From contig NC_037094.1 in the NCBI RefSeq assembly GCF_002994745.2, positions 41,595,456-41,659,455 of the forward strand: a DNA stretch of 64,000 nt. Direction: 5' to 3'. This document shows, in pieces, positions 36,255-48,290 of this stretch; the first letter of the stretch is position 1; every line of letters starts with the position of its first letter. The notes below the pieces were generated by a model that did not search any database, had not been told where the DNA came from, and was given only the letters and a program-made list of their open reading frames with translations. The DNA is from Rosa chinensis. Its lineage: Eukaryota > Streptophyta > Magnoliopsida > Rosales > Rosaceae. A program made the translations under genes and the position numbers.

Positions 36255-38512
36255 CTATACAAGAACATCTTCCAACAAACCTCTAGGGTATGCATTGGAC
36301 CTGTCAGCTAACTGGATGATAACGTTGTCAGACTTAAGTTCTCCTAGACCTAGGGTTTCATAAACAGAGTAGGGCATAACATTAACAGATGCACCTAGGT
36401 CTAGCATGGCATTCTTAAATCTAGAGTTACCAATAGTACAAGGAATAGTAAAGCTTCCAGGATCCTTACACTTTGGAGGAATCTTCCTCTGAATTAAGGC
36501 AGAGACGTTCTCACTTACCTTTACCACCTCCTTTTCACGGTTTACCCTCCTAGTAGTGCAAAGCTCTTTGAGGAACTTGGCATACTTAGGGACTTGCTTG
36601 ATGGCCTCTAGGAGGGGTAAGTTTACTTGCACCTTCTTGAAAGTTTCCAAGATAGCTTGGTCACTTTCATCCTTCTTAGATTGGGCGAACCTGCGTGGGA
36701 AGGGCATGCAAGAAGAAGAAGGGTTAGCAATAACCGAATTTGATAAGTTAGAATTACTACCTTGAATTTCCGGTTTTGCCTTTAATGGTGAGGACGCCTT
36801 GGTCTGTTCCTTGGACGTTGCAGGGTCCTTCTCAATACTCAACTTGGTGGGTTCTTGGTCTTCCTCAACTTCTATGCTCACTTGGGCCTTCCTTGACCCC
36901 TTTGGTTGATCCATGAACATTCTTCCACTCCTTGTAGTAACAACTGATGCATTCTCCACATTAGGGTTAGGTATTGTGTTACTAGGGAGCTTTCCAGTTT
37001 CGTGGAACTTGCTCATGAAATCCACCACTTGACCCATCTGCTTCTTGAGCTCTGCAATGTCCTTGGTGTGGGTCTGTTGTCCTTGAATCAAAGCCTGTGT
37101 AGAGTTTGTCAAGGCTTGGGTAGAACTAGTCAAGGCCTCCAACGTTTTGTCATAGTGAGCCATTGAGGGTCCTGAATTCTGTGGAGGAGGTAGGTAAGGC
37201 CTTTGAAAAGATGATCCTTGGAATGAAGGCCCTTGTGGACGTTGGAAATTCCCTCCAAGAGGATTCTGAACGTTATCATTGTTGGTCCACTTGAAGTTGG
37301 GATGGTCCCTCCATCCTGGGTTGTAAGTATTGGAGTAAGGGTCATGTCTTGGACGTTGAGGTCCTCCTTGATATCCTCCTTGATATCCTCCAATAGCATT
37401 CGCAGATTCCCATCCTCCATTTTCATTGAGTTGGGGGCACTGATCTGTAACATGCCCTTGCATAGAGCATACCCCACAAGCTATTGTTGCACTCGGTCCC
37501 TTGGAACTTACCACTTGGTTCATGAGAAGAGTAAGCTTATTCAGTTGGTCTTCAATGGCAGTATTCTTGCTCACCTCATGTACCCTACGAGTAGAGTGTC
37601 CTATCCCCTCATATTGTTGGGAGTTTAGGGCACGATTAGCTATAAGCTCCTTCCCAACCGCAGGTGACCCACAAAAGCTCCTCCAGCTGCAGCATCCAAC
37701 ATTTGCCTTTCCAAAGGTAAGAGTCCTTCGTAGAAACATGTAAGTAGGGTCTCATCCTTCATCTGATGTTGAGGACATTGTGCAAGTAAGGAGTTGAACC
37801 TCTCATAGTAGGCAGCATAGGACTCATCATGGGCTTGCTCTATTCCACTAAGCTTCTTCCTAAGTGTGATGACCTTTGAAGCTGGGAAGTATTTCTCCAA
37901 GAAGGCCTTTCTCATTGTTTCCCAAGATGTGATACGTCCTGCAGGAAGTTCATATAGCCAATCCTTGGCTCTATCAGCTAGAGAGAATGGAAATGCTCTC
38001 ATCTTAAGAAGGTTTTCATCCGCCCCTTGTGGTTGCATGTTTGCACAAACAGATTGGAATTCTCGTACGTGCTTATTAGCATCCTCCATATTAAGTCCAT
38101 GGAAGATAGGGAGCTTGTGCAACAATCCACTCTTAAGCTCAAACTCTGCCTGTCTTCCAGCTGCAGGGGCAGGGTATTCTATGCCTGTAGGGGGTCCTCC
38201 TTCAACAGTTACGGTGGAGAGTTCCCTAATAGATGCCATTCTCTCTTCCCTGACTTGTTCAGGTGGTGGTGAAGGTGGTGGTGTAGAGTTGGACGAAATC
38301 ACAGGTGAAGGTGAACGTGAGGGAGGAGATGGACTCGGTGTAGGAGATGTAGACTCCTCAGAAAAGTAAATCCGCTTCCCTTGCTCGTTAAATGTGTACT
38401 CTTTGTATGTTGAAGGGGAAGGGCTTGTGTACTCAAGAAGTGAAGGATTCTTCAAACGAGCGAGCCTTGCTTCAATTTCCTTTATTGTGGAGGGTCTAAA
38501 AGGCTCGGTCAT
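36255..38512 (-). pseudogene. gag: Gag and protease N-terminal half of element C, frameshifted and with a stop
   Basis: Gag starts at 38512 (MTEPFRPSTIKEIEARLARL) and is open for 290 codons. A 4-bp deletion between 37668 and 37669 (TTAT on the plus strand, present in A at the matching site) then shifts the frame; the original frame resumes downstream. The CCHC knuckle (CGVCSMQGHVTDQC), the Gln/Ser-rich linker and the protease motif LDLGASVNVMP follow. A TAG at 36255-36257 replaces the CAA of A. Apart from these lesions gag and pol are one continuous frame in both A and C, so the family encodes a single Gag-Pol polyprotein with no frameshift signal between gag and pol. Confidence 0.92.
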
Positions 38513-40191
38513 TCATAGGAATCCTGAACATCATCAAAATTCAAAGAAGTTAGCAAAGTATAAAGTGAGTTAATTACAAATTAGTGATTTATACATCAAC
38601 TTTACTATTCATGAGTCACTATTCACAAGTTCCTATTCACGAATTTACTATTTATGATTTATACAAGTATAAATAGAGTATAAATTACAAACTATCCACA
38701 AATTTTTCACAAATAAACCACGTAAGAAGTTTATACAAGTACAAAACAACACAATTTACAAGTGGAGGTTATGTTCAAGTATCTTATTATCTTTACAAGA
38801 TAAAGTTAATATCTCAATTGATTACAAGTTGTAAGTCGAGCCCAATAGAAACCACTACTATTGGTGAGATACGATCTAGGGATAGTCGCCTAGACATAAG
38901 TCACTTTCCTTTGTTTCAGAAGGCTAGATGGCCAGATTAAGAGATAAGTGAGAGGGAGGACTCATTTTGGTGACACTACGGAGGCTACTCCCTCATTGAG
39001 GTTTAGGCCCCTATTGGCTACTCCCACATTGTGGTTTACGCACAGTCTATAGTATCTCTGAGATCCAATTTGAACCCATCACCCAGGGTCTCAACCTAAG
39101 ACACCACCTATATGCCCCTTACTCAGCTTGGAAAGAACTCATGTGTTAGACAGTTCTCCAAATGTTAATAAAAGCTGCCCTCAACTTCAGAAGACCTTAG
39201 AAAGGCACTAATGAAGGGTTAAGGCCAATATTAACAAAAGGGCCCTTATCTACTCATACGATTTTACACACTTATAACAATCAAGAATTTAACAATATTT
39301 ACAATTAATTCTTTTCTTTTCTTTTGTTTAACAAGATTAGACACATTTTACAAAAACTTTCAAACAAGATTACAAACAAACGTCACAATTTTTTTTTTTT
39401 TTTATATTTTTTTATTATTATTATTTTTTTTCACGAAAATACTTACAAAAATTCTTATTCTTTCCTTTTCTTTACAATTATTCTCAACACTTAGGTACGG
39501 GAACAGGGAGTCTCGATGTGCAATGGGACTGAAACAGCTACCCTTTTCAAGACTATGTTTAATCCAATATACCTTAGTGAATCACAATATTTTCATTTGT
39601 TATGTATATCATCGATTTCGAATTAAATTCCAAGCGGTAAATCAAGAGGACGTGCGGCCCAAGTATATTCGTCTAGACACAAAGTCCCTCCTACATCCTT
39701 TGGGCAACCTTACTAAAATGGCCAGGTAGGGGAGGGCGACCACGAGAGGTAGAATCCATTTTGGCATGAGCTACTTCCACAATGTGGTTTAGGCTCATTT
39801 GCACGCACTTCTGGATTCAAGAACCTGTCATGAGCGTTGTCCCCTTCTTAGACACCATCCCACATAGGCTATACTTACTTGGAAGAAAAAGGTCCTAAGT
39901 GTGAAGACAGTTCAATGAATGTTAATAAAGACCGCCCTCAACCTTAAAGGACCTGGACCAGGTACCAATAAGGGGTTTAGGTCAATATTAATAAACACGA
40001 CTTCACCTATTCCTTCTTTAATTTACAACCTACAATTAAACTCGTGTTCAACAATAAAATAACAACCTATGTAATTAATCTACTAATTTTCGACAATTAC
40101 AAATTAATTAACAAGTAAATTTTTTTTTTTTTTTTTTCCAAGACAACATATAACAAAACAAATATTCACATATTTAACAAGTGATTTTTCA
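38513..40191 (-). other. Leader of element C
   Basis: Minus-strand counterpart of 5741-7422, with T-rich low-complexity tracts (plus strand) near 39390-39432 and 40120-40138. No gene is seen. Confidence 0.8.
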
Positions 40192-40210
40192 ATCCCCGGC
40201 AACGGCGCCA
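40192..40210 (-). promoter_or_regulatory. Primer binding site (tRNA-Asp type) of element C
   Basis: The plus strand reads ATCCCCGGCAACGGCGCCA, identical to that of A, five bases from the LTR end at 40216. Confidence 0.95.
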
Positions 40211-40215
40211 AAAAT

Positions 40216-42552
40216 TGATACGCTCGAAAGCAAGCGCATAATTTAACCCTGAAATGTCATTAGTAGTATAAAGTAAATAGGGATCGTTCTATTCCGGGGA
40301 TTGAGGGTACACCTGTCATTGTCAAACAATTAAACAATTAAAATTAAAACAAAGTATATTATTTACACAGTATAGACATATTTACGAAAAAGGGGGGGAA
40401 TATTTTTGATTTTGGTTTTCGAAAATTAAACTAAGTTAAGAAAATAATTAAAATGCAAAAACATAAAAATACAAATGGGATGCAAGAACAAAGATCAAAC
40501 CGAAATATATAATTAAAATCAATTCAAATTCATCATTGTTCATCATAGTCATGCAAGAGGAGTTGATCATGTGAAACGTTCAAAAGCAAACAATTTCCCA
40601 TATTTTACTTTCAATGCTAATTAACCTAAGTGAAAGCACCAAGATTACTCCTATCAAACATGCAATCAAACCCTAGAAAGCTAGTCAATCATGTCATGTT
40701 TAATGCACTAAGCACCTAGAAAGGCTATCAACTCAAATGTGCAACATAGTATGGAAAAGTCCACCTAATTGCAATCTTATTTGCTTAAATTCGGTTTTTG
40801 TACAAAACCTTTACTACTTATTGATTCAAGAACACAAAACCAAAAAGTTGATCCATGTTCTCAAATTCGTAGCAACATTCACATAAAAACCCTAAATGTT
40901 TCGAACCATTCAAGATTATCATACAAAAGATTTCTATCATGCAAATTCAATCAAACACTCACACAAAAGCAACCATAAATCACAGTATATGAATCTGAAA
41001 ATTAACAATTAATCATAAAATTTCAGAAATCAATATTTGTTCAAACAATTGTGTCAACTAAGGCATAACCAATCGAAAATTACAAAGCAAAGGTTACAAG
41101 GAGAATCGGATTACACCGTGATGAAGATGAGGTGAATGAAGTGATGAATGGTCTCTTGAATTTCGAAAGCAATCTTCAAGGATGGTGATGGATGATGTGC
41201 ACGGCTTGTCTTCTTCTTCCTTGGCCTTGCTTGAACTTCGTGGTTGCCCTAGAGGATGGAGATGAACACGGCTAGGCTAGAGAGAGTTTTCTGATTTTTT
41301 TCTTCAAAGTGTAAAACGTAAAAAAAATGGAACCCCTGACGTTGAGAATGTGTGAGAATATATAGGGGACGGCCCCTAGGTCTCCAAGCCGTGGAAAAAC
41401 CCTAGAGAAACTCACGGCAATAGCTTGCTTCCTCCACATAATTTCCTCCAATGATTTCTTGCCACATAAGCCCTATGAGGTGGTTCAACCAATCACAAAA
41501 TTCCAATATTAATTCCCTAAATAATTCTTGCCAAAATAAAGAGATAATTTCTGATTTTATGCTTCCAAATTCGGCCAAAACTCTTTAGGGAATGTAGGAA
41601 TGTATCTAGACTTCTTTTGAGCTTTTCTTGGTCTCCACCTTTTTCTCTTTCCTTAAAAATCTCTAGGGAATATCTTTTGGCGTCATCTTGCTAGGGTTTC
41701 ACGTTGCCTCCCTTGTTTTCCTCTTCATTCTTCACGGCAATCCTTCTAGGGTTTATTTCCAAGTATTTTCTTTCCATAAAAATAGCCCTAGAAAATCTCC
41801 CTAGAAAATCTCCACATATAATTCTGATTTTTGACGCCACCTTCTTGTTTATCTTTAGGATTTCACGGCAAAACATCTTTAGGGCTAGGGTTTGCGTCAC
41901 AAACCCTAATTGTATGGGCTTTTGTGGGCCTTTGATCCATTTGCCGAAAATCCATAGAGTTCTTGGGCTTTGTTGCTTCATCTTCAAGCCTTCTCATTTT
42001 CCAACGCAAAGCACATTATTTTTCCATTTCTTTTTCATGGTTGCGTTGGAAACTTGCTAGGGAAACCTTCCTCCATTTTGCAGGATTTCCTGGTTGGACT
42101 AGGAAAGCTTATTTCTTCATTTCTGCTCATTTCTGTGGCCCGATTTCTCTCATATTCGTTCGTCTTGATGTTCGCAAGCTCCTCTTTCCATTCGTGCGTT
42201 CATTTCCACTTTTTAGCTCGGAGGTCCTGAAAATAGAAACTAGTATGAAAAATAGAAACTTTTGAAAAATAGAAGCTTTCTAAAAATGAAAAATAGAAAC
42301 TTTTGAAAAATAGAAGCTTTCTAAAAATGAAAAATGGAAACTTACTAAAAGTGAGAAATAGAAACTTTCCTAAACTGAAAATGGAAACTTGCCAGAAATG
42401 AGAAATGAAAACTACAAAAATGGAAACTTTCTACAATAAGGAACTTTCCTAATCAAAGAATGGAAACTTTCCAAAACAAGGATTTTTCAAGGAAATGGCG
42501 CAAGAAATGTAGGGAAATGCAGTTAAAACGTCGCATTAAAATGCTCCTATCA
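40216..42552 (-). repeat. 5' LTR of element C
   Basis: Length is 2337 bp, against 2295 for its partner. The difference is one 41-bp tandem duplication (42247-42328) plus a 1-bp indel near 40405. It ends at TSD CAATC (42553-42557). Confidence 0.94.
42247..42328. repeat. 41-bp tandem duplication in U3 of the C 5' LTR
   Basis: Units at 42247-42287 and 42288-42328 begin GAAAAATAGAAACTTTTG. Only one unit is present in the 3' LTR (near 26958-26998), so the change arose after or during insertion of C. Confidence 0.88.
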
Positions 42553-42557
42553 CAATC

Positions 42558-43926
42558 TTCAAGGATTGTGATGGATGATGTGCACGGCTTGTCTTCTTCT
42601 TCCTTGGCCTTGCTTGAATTTCGTGGTTGCCCTAGAGGATGGAGAAGAGCACGGCTAGGCTAGAGAGAGTTTCTGATTTTTTTTCTAAAGTGTAGAATGT
42701 AAAGAATGGAACCCCCTGATGTTGAGAAGAATGGAGAATATATAGGAGCACGGCCTCCTTGGTCTCCAAGCCGTCCTCTTTTCTGAATTTCTCACGGAAT
42801 TAATGTAGTCATTCCACATACTTTCCTCCAATGCAAGCTTGCCACATAAGCCCTATGAGGTGGTGCAACCAATCACAAAATTCCAATATTAATTCCCTAA
42901 ATAATCTTGCCGAAATTCCCTTGATATAATTTCTGATTTTTGTAGTTTAATTCGGCCAAACTTCCTTTAGGGAATTAAGGAATGTATCTAGACTTCTTTT
43001 GAGCTTTTCTTGGTCTCTACCTTTTTCTCTTTCCTTTATTTTCTCCCTTGAATATCTCCTTGCCGAATTCTCTAGGGTTTTCTTTTAATTCACACGGCAA
43101 ATTCCTTCTTTTCCTCTTGGCTTGGACGGCAAAAGATATTCTAGGGTTTATCTCTTGATGAATTTCCATAAAAATAGCCCTAGAAAATCTCCTTTTAATT
43201 TCTGATTTTTGGGCGCCACTTCCTTGTTTCTCTCTTCATCTTGGACGGCAAAACTCCCCTAGGGTTTATTCATGCGTCAAAAACCCTAGTTGCATGGGCT
43301 TTTGTGGGCCTTTTATCCATTTGCCGAAAATCCACTTCATTCTTGAGAGTTCATGGGCCTCCATGCGTCACCTTTATGCCATGTCATCATCTAGAGTCTT
43401 CAAGAAGCTTCCCTTATGCCATGTACTTCATTAATTCGATCTCCACTCTTGGTTGACTCAAGAGTCTTGTTTTGGCAAGCTTTCCTTTTCTGGACAGGGT
43501 TTCCTGGTTGGACTAGGAAAACTTCTTTTCTTCATTTCTGCTCATTTCTGTGGCTCATTGTTTCTCATTTTTGCTCCCCTTGACTTTCGCAAGCTCCTCT
43601 TTCCATTTATGAGTTCATTTCCACTTTTTAGCTCCGAGGTCCTGAAAATAGAAACTAGTAAGAAAAATAGAAACTTTCCTAAAATGAAAAATGACAACTT
43701 TCCTAAACTGAAAATGGGAAACTTTCTAAAAGTGAGAAATAGAAACTACCGAAAATGGAAACTTACTAAAAATGATAAATAGAAACTGCAAAAATAGAAA
43801 CTTTCTACAAATAGGAACTTTTCCAATCGAAGAATGGAAACTTCCCTAAACAGAGTTTTACTAAGGAAATGACGCAAGAAATGTAGGAAAAAGCAAGTAA
43901 AACGTCGCATTAAAATGCTCCTATCA
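42558..43926 (-). repeat. 5' LTR of element A, U3-side part
   Basis: It continues the LTR broken at 24930 and ends CTCCTATCA at 43926, which is the outer end of A. CTAGC (43927-43931) is the presumed TSD copy. Total A LTR length is about 2.35 kb. Confidence 0.92.
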
Positions 43927-44421
43927 CTAGCTTTCTAGGGTTTGATTGCATGTTTGATAGGATTAATCTAGGTGCTTTCGCTTAGGTTAATTAGCATTGA
44001 AAAGTAAAAAATGGGAATTCATTTGCTTTCGAATGTTTCACATGATCAACTCCTTTCTCATGACTTAGATGAACAATATTAGGGTTTGAGTCAATTTTAA
44101 TCATATGTTTCGATTTTGATCTTTGTTCTCTCATTCCATTTGTGTTTTTATGTTTTTGTGTTTTATTTGTTTTCTTTACTTAATTTATTTTCGAAAACCC
44201 AAAAACAAATTCCCCCCTTTTTTTGTAAATATGTTTATATTGTGTAAATAATATACTTTGTTTTATTTTTGTAAATAATACACTTTGTGTTTTTATTAAT
44301 TGTTTAATTGTCCTACATTGACAGGTGTACCCTCAATCCCCGGAATAGAACGATCCCTATTTATTACGTACTACTAATGACATTTCAGGGTTAAATTATG
44401 TGCTTGCTCAAAGCTGCACCA
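43927..44421 (+). repeat. LTR Z, U5-side end, plus strand; target of element A
   Basis: It starts mid-LTR at CTAGCTTTCTAGGG and ends GCTGCACCA, followed by ATTTTTG, the first bases of the usual LTR-to-PBS spacer. Its U3 side should lie beyond the left edge, on the far side of A. It may be the 5' LTR of element F, since both are on the plus strand; the intervening sequence is rearranged. Confidence 0.75.
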
Positions 44422-44500
44422 ATTTTTGCAAGCGCATAATTTAACCCTGAAAATATCGTTAGTAGTACATAATAAATTGGGATCGTTCTATTCCGGGGAT
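44336..44500. repeat. Imperfect palindrome: end of LTR Z against an inverted U5 fragment
   Basis: Arms of about 72 bp (44336-44407 and 44428-44500) are inverted copies with a few mismatches, separated by 20 nt. The right arm is a truncated minus-strand U5 fragment (starting GCAAGCGCATAATTT, ending TTCCGGGGAT). Confidence 0.75.
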
Positions 44501-44780
44501 GCCTTATGTGTCTTGCCGTGATGTGTAATGAGAGAAACAAGGAGTGGCGTCAAAATCAATCAAGATAAAGGTGATTGACGTCATGCAAGGAAGGATATGT
44601 CTTGGAGATTTTCTTGGGAGATTTTTATGGAAAGAAATATTCTTGGAGGAGTAATTTTATGTGTTTGCCGTGCAAAGGGAGAGAGATAAAGAGGTAATCA
44701 ACGTGAAAATCAAGAAACCCTAGGGTGATTGACGCCAAGAAAGATTCAAGGGAGAAATAAAAGGAAAGAGAAAAAGGTGG
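44501..44780 (+). repeat. Isolated U3 fragment of a plus-strand LTR
   Basis: The order of motifs (GAGAGAAACAAGGAGTGGCG, TTTTTATGGAAAGAAATA, AAAGGAAAGAGAAAAAGGTGG) matches the mid-U3 of other LTRs. It joins gag at the shared heptamer AAGGTGG (44774-44780). Confidence 0.7.
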
Positions 44781-44802
44781 CGACTACTCAAGGCCATGGA
44801 GG
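44774..44802 (+). pseudogene. gag: Sliver of gag of element F upstream of solo LTR E
   Basis: AAGGTGGCGACTACTCAAGG matches B gag at about 8425-8444 with one difference. It is followed by CCATGGAGG and then LTR E; gag continues at 53992 after the TSD copy GGAGG. Everything upstream in gag is missing. Confidence 0.8.
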
Positions 44803-45488
44803 TGATAGGAGCATTTTAATGCGACGTTTTAACTGCATTTCCCTACATTTTCTGCGTTATTTCCTTAATAAAACTCTGTTTAGGAAAGTTTCCATTCTTC
44901 GATTGGGAAAGTTCATATTTGTAGAAAGTTTCTATTTTTGTAGTTTCTATTTTTCATTTTTGGAAAGTTTCCATTTTCAGTTTAGGAAAGTGCCATTTTT
45001 CATTTTAGGAAAGTTTCTATTTTTCTTACTAGTTTCTATTTTCAGGACCTCGGAGCTAAAAAGTGGAAATGAACTCACAAATGGAAAGAGGAGCTCGCCA
45101 ATGTTGGAAGGAGACAAAATGAGATACAAAGGGCTGCATAAATAAGCTGAAAAGAAGAAATGAAGTTTTCTTGGTTCAACCAGGAAATCCTGTTTCAACC
45201 AGGAAACCTTGTCCAGAAGAGGAAACCCTGCCAAAACAAGACTCTTGAGTCAACCAAGAAAGGAAAGCAGAAAAATGAAGTGTCAGGGCATTGAAAGAAG
45301 CTTCTTGAAGACATTAGAAGATGACATGGCTTGAAGGTGACGCACAAAGGCCCAAGAACTCTCAAGAGGTTATGGATTTTGGCAAATGGATAAAGGCCCA
45401 TGGAAATCAGGGTTTGTGACACATGAGAGATATTTTTGGAGAATATATATGTGTTTGCCGTAAAATACAAAGAGGAAAAGGAGGAGGC

Positions 45489-47461
45489 TGATAGGAGCAT
45501 TTTAATGCGACATTTTAACTGTTATTTCCCTATATTTTCTGTGTTATTTCCTTAATAAAACTCTGTTTAGGAAAGTTTCCATTCTTCGAATGGGAAAGTT
45601 CCTAATTGTAGAAAGTTTCCGTTTTGTAGTTTCTATTTTTCATTTTTAGAAAGTTTCCATTTTAGTTTAAGAAAGTTTCCATTTCTTATTTTAGAAAGCT
45701 TCTTATTTCAGGTTTTTGGAATAAATAAGCAGAATTGAGTTCATAAATGGAACGAGAAGTTTCATGAAGATGACATGGCAAGGAGAGAATCAAGGAAGAG
45801 TTTTTTTAAAAAAAGGAAAATATATTTTCCTTGGGGATTAAATTTGCCGTGTAATACTTAAGGAAAAACAAGGTGACAACGTGGGAATTGAAGATGATTG
45901 ATTGAGGATTTCAATGAGAGATTTTCTTGGGAGACTTTTATGGAAAGAAATATTGTTGGAGGAGTAAATTGGTGTGATTGCCAACGTGAAAATCAGAAAT
46001 AATCAAGGAGATGACGGAAAGAGAGATTCAAGGGAGATATTTATGGAAGGAAAATATGTGTGCACCAAGGAAAAGCTCAAAAGGCGTCCAGATTCATCCC
46101 TAAATTCCCTAAAGGAATGTTGGCCGAAATTCATGAAGAAAATCAGAATAATTTCAAGGAAATTCGGCAATTAAATATTAGGGAGGTATTTTAGAGAATT
46201 ATGATTGGTTGGAACACATCACAAGCTTACTTGGCGAATTATCATTGGTTGAAGCTATGTGGAAAATTCTGATTGCTTTGTGAACCCTAGCCATGCTCCT
46301 ATATAAAACTCCCCCTTTCTCAACGTCAAGGGGTCCTCTCCCCGATACAATTTACACTTTAGAAAAAAATCAGAAAATCTTCTTAGCATAGCCGTAAGTT
46401 TCTCCATCCTCTAGTCATCTCCACGAGTTCAAGCAAGGCCAAGGGAGAAGAAGCATAGCCGTGAGCATCCATCATCCATCTCCAACCTTGAAGCTTGCTT
46501 TCGAGATTCAAGAGACCACTACATCAATCGTTCATCACCATCCCCATCTCACGGTGTAATCCGATTCTCCTTTGTAACCTTTGCTTTGAATTTCATTGGT
46601 TATGAACTAGTTGACATATGTGTTTGAACAAATATTAATTTCTGGAATTTTTATGATTAATTGAGAATTTTCAAATTCATATTATTGTGATTCGAGAGTT
46701 GCTTATGTGGGTTTGTTTAATTAAATTTGCGTTATAGATAACTTTTGTATTTTAATCTTATGTGGTTGCAAACACTTAGGGTTTCGATATAATTGGTGCT
46801 AGGTTTAAGAACATGAAATCGACTTTTCGTTTTGTGTAAACTTGAATCAAAGTAGTAAAGGTTTTGTACAAAGATCGAATTTAATTAACGAGGATTGCAA
46901 TTAGGTGGACTTTTCCATACTAAGTTGTACACTTGAGTTGATAGCCTTTCTCTATGTGTAATGCGTTAAACATGACATGATTGACTAGCTTTCTAGGGTT
47001 TGATTGCATGTTTGATAGGATTAATCTAGGTGCTTTCGCTTAGGTTAATTAGCATTGAAAAGTAAAAAATGGGAATTCATTTGCTTTCGAATGTTTCACA
47101 TGATCAACTCCTTTCTCATGACTTAGATGAACGATATTAGGGTTTGAGTCAATTTTAATCATATGTTTCGGTTTTGATCTTTGTTCTCTCATTCCATTTG
47201 TATTTTTATGTTTTTGCATTTTAATTGTTTTGTTAACTTAGTTTTATTTTCGAAAAACCAAAAACAAAATCCCCCCTTTTCGTAAATATGTATATATTTT
47301 GTTATATCTTTGTAAATATTATACTTTGTTTTAATTTTAATTGTTTAATTGTTTGACAATGACAGGTGTACCCTCAATCCCCGGAATAGAACGATCCCTA
47401 CTTACTTTTACTACTAATGACATTTCAGGGTTAAATTGTGCGCTTGCTTTCGAGCGCATCA
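45489..47461 (+). repeat. 5' LTR of element H
   Basis: Length is 1973 bp, from TGATAGGAGC to CGAGCGCATCA. It lacks one 41-bp ATTGG-containing module that the 3' LTR has at about 51072-51112. Confidence 0.95.
46300..46308 (+). promoter_or_regulatory. TATA box of the H 5' LTR
   Basis: TATATAAAA lies downstream of two ATTGG (CCAAT) modules and is followed by a CT-rich start region. The 3' LTR counterpart is at 51179-51187 and F's is at 61233-61240. Confidence 0.75.
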
Positions 47462-47466
47462 ATTTT

Positions 47467-47485
47467 TGGCGCCGTTGCCGGGGAT
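47467..47485 (+). promoter_or_regulatory. Primer binding site (tRNA-Asp type) of element H
   Basis: TGGCGCCGTTGCCGGGGAT, identical to B. A U5 box (47374-47384) is complementary to 47478-47488. Confidence 0.95.
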
Positions 47486-48290
47486 TGAAAAATCATTTGT
47501 CATATTGTGAATATTTGTTTTGTTTATATGTTGTGTTCGAAAAAGAAAAAAAAAAAAATTTACTTGTTAATTGTTCTTAATTTGTTAGTTAATTAGTTAA
47601 TTAATTACTTAGGTTGTTATTTATATTATTGAATACGAATTTTAATTGTGAGTTGTAAATTAAAGAAGGAATAGGTGAAGTCGTGTTTATTAATATTGGC
47701 CTAAACCCCTTATTGGTACCTAGTCCAGGTCCCTTAAGGTTGAGGGCGGCCTTTATTAACATTCATTGAACTGTCTTCACACTTAGGATCTTTTTCATCC
47801 AAGTAAGTATAGCCTATATGGGATGGTGTCTAGGAAGGGGACAACGCTCATGACAGGTTCTTGAATCCAGAAGTGCTTACAAATGGGCCTAAACCACAAT
47901 GTGGGAGTAGCTCATGCCAAAATGGATTCTACCTCTCGTGGTCGCCCTCCCCTACCTGGCCATTTCAGTAAGGTTGCCCAAAGGATGTAGGAGAGACTTG
48001 GTGTCTAGACGACTATACTTGGGCCGCACGTCCACTTGATTTACCGCTTGGAATTAGAGTCGATATCAACAATATTTATAACAAAAGAAAATGTTGTGAT
48101 ACACTAAGGTACAAAAAAAAAAAAAAAAAAAAAAACACTTGTGTAAATATTTTTCGTGTTTTTTTTTTTTTTTTTACTCACTTGTGTGTTATGTACAATA
48201 TACTTGCTAATTATACTTGTAGTTTGTATTCCTTAGTTACTTATTTGTATATTTTGTATTTCTTTGTTAATTATAGTCACTAACTTTATT
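47486..48290 (+). other. Shortened leader of element H
   Basis: It keeps the first of the two duplicated leader blocks (47686-48028) and an A/T-rich low-complexity stretch (48112-48176). It then runs directly into 3'-region sequence at GGAGGTACCGTCTGGCTGAA. The second block and all of gag and pol are absent. Confidence 0.8.

Larger units (their letters stand above)
24931..42552 (-). mobile_element. Element C: Athila-like element with gag-pol, inserted in the 5' LTR of A; carries an extra LTR (D)
   Basis: Outer boundaries are TGATACGCTCG (24931) and CTCCTATCA (42552). CAATC flanks it at 24926-24930 and 42553-42557. Right to left: 5' LTR 42552-40216, PBS 40210-40192, leader, gag-pol 38512-32865, 3' region, PPT 30900-30886, LTR D 30885-28562, a second partial 3' region, PPT 27240-27226 and 3' LTR 27225-24931. 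The two outer LTRs match closely (about eleven substitutions, one 41-bp duplication, one 1-bp indel), so they belong to one insertion. The middle LTR does not match them at its U5 end and marks a second element recombined into C. Confidence 0.9.
1..43926 (-). mobile_element. Element A: Athila-like Ty3/gypsy retrotransposon, minus strand, interrupted, left end outside window
   Basis: Reading right to left the element has a 5' LTR (43926-42558 continued at 24930-23955), a tRNA-Asp type PBS (23931-23949), a leader, gag and pol (22263-18259 continued at 3054-1403) and a 3' noncoding region (1402-1). Its PPT and 3' LTR lie beyond the left edge. Three later insertions expand it: solo LTR S1 in pol, element B inside S1, and element C in the 5' LTR. 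Each interruption is bounded by a 5-bp TSD, so the pieces can be assigned with confidence. The outer right edge abuts CTAGC of plus-strand LTR Z; the matching TSD copy must lie off the left side. Lineage comes from Gag/Pol sequence style and the PBS; a search against classified plant retrotransposons would be decisive. Confidence 0.9.
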
